DNA of 64,000 nucleotides. Source: Shouchella clausii (GTDB taxonomy: Bacteria > Bacillota > Bacilli > Bacillales > Bacillaceae_D). A program made the translations under genes and the position numbers. The notes under the pieces were generated by a model. That model was not told the DNA's origin. It ran no database searches and saw only the letters and a list, made by a program, of their open reading frames with translations. The DNA lies in NCBI RefSeq assembly GCF_002250115.1, contig NZ_CP019985.1:496001-560000 (forward strand), written 5' to 3'. Shown piece after piece: positions 61,972 to 64,000 of the stretch; positions within the stretch are counted from its first letter, which is position 1; each line of letters begins with the position of its first letter.

Positions 61972-63645
61972 TTACTCTTTGTTTTCTTGAACCGATTTAA
62001 ACCATTCATTCACTTCCGCTGTCATATCATCGCCACCTGAAGCTTTCCATTGGTCAACAAGAGACTCAAAATCATCGATTGGTTTTTCTCCATAAATCAT
62101 TTTGCTAAAATTCTCCTTTAGCAAACTATCAAGCGTATCGCCTTTTTGGAGCATGGTGTCAGTCGGGGCTCCCGTAAACATGCTTGGAATTTGAGCATCC
62201 TGCCCATCTACGACAATTCGTGCTCCCTCCCAGGCTAGTTCTGGATATTGCAAGTACATTTTCTTTTGGAACGGCGTTTCTGGCTCCTGTCCCCGTGCAA
62301 AATCAGCAAGTGTTTTAATATAAAGCGATGGCATTCGCGCCCCGTCAAATGTGAGCGTGTATTTAACAGGATCAATGCGGCCGCCAGGAATCTCCTCATC
62401 GCTGTACTTCACTTCACCATCTTCAATGACGTAGTCATAGCCTTCTGCAAATCCATATTCAAATTCGCTACCTTCAGTTGGGTTGGCAAAATGATCAAAT
62501 AAATAATTTTGGTAAACGAAGAATGCTTGGATTTCTTCTTCTGTCGCGTTCGCATTGATCATCACTGCACCATTGTGAGATGAAATTCCAGTAGAACGCC
62601 CTTTTTGCCCGTCTGGACCACTTGGAATGTCGTAAGCCTGGTACTCTGCGCCCTCTACATTTTGCTTTAGCTCGCTTAAAGGCCAGTCAGGCATCCAATG
62701 AGGACCAGCAATGATGCCGGCTCGCCCAGATGTGAACAGTTCCGCCGCTTTGCCCTCGTCCCAAAGGCCTGACTCTGGATGGATATAGCCTTTCTCCATC
62801 CAACGCCTCATCGTTTCCAGTCCTTCTTTTATTTCTGGTTGAACCGAGCCATGTTCTAAAGTGCCATCGTCAGCTAAATTCCACTGGTCAGGCATGCCGC
62901 CATAGGCGCCAAACACCCAATCAACTTCAGACATCCATGTGTTTAAAGCATTGGCAAACCCAACAGCTAGCCCATACGTTTTCTCGCCAGTGCCAGTCGG
63001 ATCTTCATTGACAAAAGCGTCCATAATTTCTTCGATATCATCCATCGTTTCCGGAGGTTCGAGCCCAAGGGCGTCCATCCAGTCTTGGCGGATAAACAAG
63101 ACCGAATCGCCATTCATCTCGTAATCCAAAATGGGGATTGCCATCCGCCCTTCCTCACGGATATAGGGATCCCAAGCGTGTGGATCAGCGGCCATTGCTT
63201 CTTTCCATGTGTCTGAGGCATACTTGTCAAACAGTTCACCGACTTCCATCACACGGCCAGAATCAATGAGATCTTGTGTAATATCGCTGCGCAATGCTAA
63301 AATCGACGGCAATTCTTCATTAGCTGACATGCTTAGCTGTAGCTTTGTGTCAAAGGTTTCCCCTGGCCCACTCGTTGTCCATAAATAATTCAAGTCAATA
63401 TTAAATTGTTCTTTGGCCCAATCTGTGTGGACATTGTCTTCTATCGTTTCCCCGTCGCGAAAGAAAATATCGCCCGACACATGCTTGATGACATTAAGCG
63501 TCACCGGCTCTTCAAACGTTTGTGGCAACTCATTTGCAGATGCGACTGGTTCGACTGAGCTTTCCTTTTGGTTTGACTCTTCGCTACACCCAGCAAGCAC
63601 CAGCGTGAGCATGCCAAAACATAAATAGGTGATTTTCGTCTTCAT
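61972..63645 (-). CDS. Sugar-binding lipoprotein, LplA-like (family 1)
   Basis: This 557-residue extracellular binding protein has lipobox LAGC (Cys20) and a long family 1 substrate-binding fold. It is the first gene of a five-gene operon with sensor kinase, response regulator and two permeases. LplA-type proteins are larger than maltose-type ones (about 500 residues) and bind oligosaccharides; the ligand is unknown. ATG 63645 follows GAGGGGGGAG; the open frame to 63855 runs through repeat copy C and is not used. Confidence 0.88.
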   Translation of the reverse strand: MKTKITYLCFGMLTLVLAGCSEESNQKESSVEPVASANELPQTFEEPVTLNVIKHVSGDIFFRDGETIEDNVHTDWAKEQFNIDLNYLWTTSGPGETFDTKLQLSMSANEELPSILALRSDITQDLIDSGRVMEVGELFDKYASDTWKEAMAADPHAWDPYIREEGRMAIPILDYEMNGDSVLFIRQDWMDALGLEPPETMDDIEEIMDAFVNEDPTGTGEKTYGLAVGFANALNTWMSEVDWVFGAYGGMPDQWNLADDGTLEHGSVQPEIKEGLETMRRWMEKGYIHPESGLWDEGKAAELFTSGRAGIIAGPHWMPDWPLSELKQNVEGAEYQAYDIPSGPDGQKGRSTGISSHNGAVMINANATEEEIQAFFVYQNYLFDHFANPTEGSEFEYGFAEGYDYVIEDGEVKYSDEEIPGGRIDPVKYTLTFDGARMPSLYIKTLADFARGQEPETPFQKKMYLQYPELAWEGARIVVDGQDAQIPSMFTGAPTDTMLQKGDTLDSLLKENFSKMIYGEKPIDDFESLVDQWKASGGDDMTAEVNEWFKSVQENKE

Positions 63646-63665
63646 GCTTGCTCCCCCCTCATTAA

Positions 63666-63679
63666 TGAAAACCCTTTCA
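63666..63679. promoter_or_regulatory. Candidate cre site (CcpA) upstream of the sugar operon
   Basis: TGAAAACCCTTTCA matches the consensus TGWAANCGNTNWCA at all positions but one (the central G). It lies 21 bases before the lipoprotein ATG, a place where CcpA would block transcription when glucose is present. Confidence 0.55.
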
Positions 63680-63779
63680 TAAATGAGTGTACGCGCTTTT
63701 CTCGTTCGCATAAATAGGAGTTTTTTAAGCTTTACGGTATTTCTTTGTGGATGATCGTGCTCGCCTGAGTAAACAGAAA

Positions 63780-63881
63780 AAAGCTCTAAGAGGGCTTTCA
63801 GACTGTAGACAAACGCTCGCATACGTCGTCGTTTGCCGCACTCCTCGTCTGACAAGCGTTTTCTATCAGTCTGAGTGCGGT
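63780..63881. repeat. CAGACTG element copy C, internally deleted
   Basis: A hairpin (AAAGCTCT, AAG, AGGGCTTT, 63780-63798) is followed by CAGACTGTAGACAAACGCTCGCATAC and the right inverted repeat GACAAGCGTTTTCTATCAGTCTGAGT. About 50 internal bases found in A and B are missing. The terminal stem-loop and right-hand hairpin copy are not present; instead a segment resembling the right end of copy A appears in inverted orientation. Confidence 0.65.
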
Positions 63882-63895
63882 TGTCACAAAATCAC

Positions 63896-64000
63896 TCAGA
63901 TTGTTAGAAAAACCACCACTGTGACAATAAGAAACTGAACGGCGCCGACGATTTCCAGAATGCCCACTTTCATTGGTTTCATGGTTGTACCGGAAAACTT
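63896..64000 (-). CDS. C-terminal end of a membrane protein gene (5' part beyond window)
   Basis: The last 34 codons and a TGA stop are in the window. The peptide has a hydrophobic helix (VQFLIVTVVVFLTI) reaching the very C-terminus. I cannot assign a family. The stop codon lies in TCTGAGTG, a string that also belongs to the repeat element, so element sequence may have set the end of this protein. Confidence 0.5.
   Translation of the reverse strand, partial: KFSGTTMKPMKVGILEIVGAVQFLIVTVVVFLTI

Noticed and set aside
61972-63855. Extended 627-codon reading of the sugar-binding lipoprotein from 63855
   Set aside because: The added N-terminus is translated repeat element; the lipobox signal peptide and ribosome site place the start at 63645.
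1-64000. CRISPR arrays, prophage, tRNA or rRNA genes
   Set aside because: No regularly spaced repeats, phage structural genes or RNA-gene signatures were seen on reading both strands.

Overview
The window reads as chromosome of a low-to-medium GC alkaliphilic Bacillaceae bacterium, most probably Shouchella (Bacillus) clausii or a close relative. The best marker is the prepro-subtilisin at 22753-23895: its 269-residue mature part looks like the high-alkaline Savinase/M-protease type (recalled, not searched). Strong GGAGG-type ribosome sites, TTG/GTG starts, M-box, yybP-ykoY and TPP riboswitches and many Bacillus-type operons agree. I see no rRNA, tRNA, CRISPR array, prophage or transposase gene.

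Layout. 1-7776 (minus): a dpp-ykf operon (dppA-B-C-D-E, ykfA, ykfC, partial ykfD) for import and trimming of peptidoglycan peptides; ykfB is missing from its usual place. 8100-13355: a GlnK-GlnL two-component system tail to tail with a glnQHMP glutamine ABC operon, which has a short repeat element between glnH and glnM. 13511-20473: rarD, pgl, adeR-ald, a rhodanese and a PuuP-like permease. 20590-25601: an M15 peptidase, an NprR/PlcR-like TPR regulator, the subtilisin, a 49-codon ORF and hflX with a leader peptide. 25880-30684: an epoxide-hydrolase-like protein, a Mn-riboswitch TerC protein, an EIIC-like protein, TPP-riboswitch tenA, and tag. 30743-34406: tasA, sipW and a Vpr-like protease. 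34972-48000: housekeeping and small-molecule enzymes (PHP phosphatase, MDR oxidoreductase, cyclophilin lipoprotein, CdaR/glycerate kinase, flavin reductase, methionine aminopeptidase, GNATs, aminotransferase, MarR). 48170-49907: M-box and mgtE. 50028-52891: des-desK-desR membrane-fluidity operon. 53075-55399: AraC regulator divergent from melA. 55439-57099: DedA protein divergent from a sigO-rsoA-like split sigma factor. 57129-63645: a sugar ABC operon with an embedded YesM/YesN-type two-component system. The right edge holds the 3' end of another membrane-protein gene.

The most unusual signals are as follows. (1) A dispersed element of about 155 bp starts with CAGACTG and ends with CAACCTC. 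It sits against terminator-like hairpins, and in its two full copies the hairpin itself is duplicated on both sides, like an 18-25 bp target duplication. Five sites occur here in different states of decay. (2) Two LexA-like boxes lie in and just after the promoter of the split sigma factor, suggesting SOS control. (3) Three 10-bp direct repeats upstream of glnQ resemble the known GlnL site. (4) hflX has its own promoter and a 12-residue leader ORF, like antibiotic-responsive attenuation systems. (5) A 20-bp palindrome lies upstream of des and fits a DesR operator.
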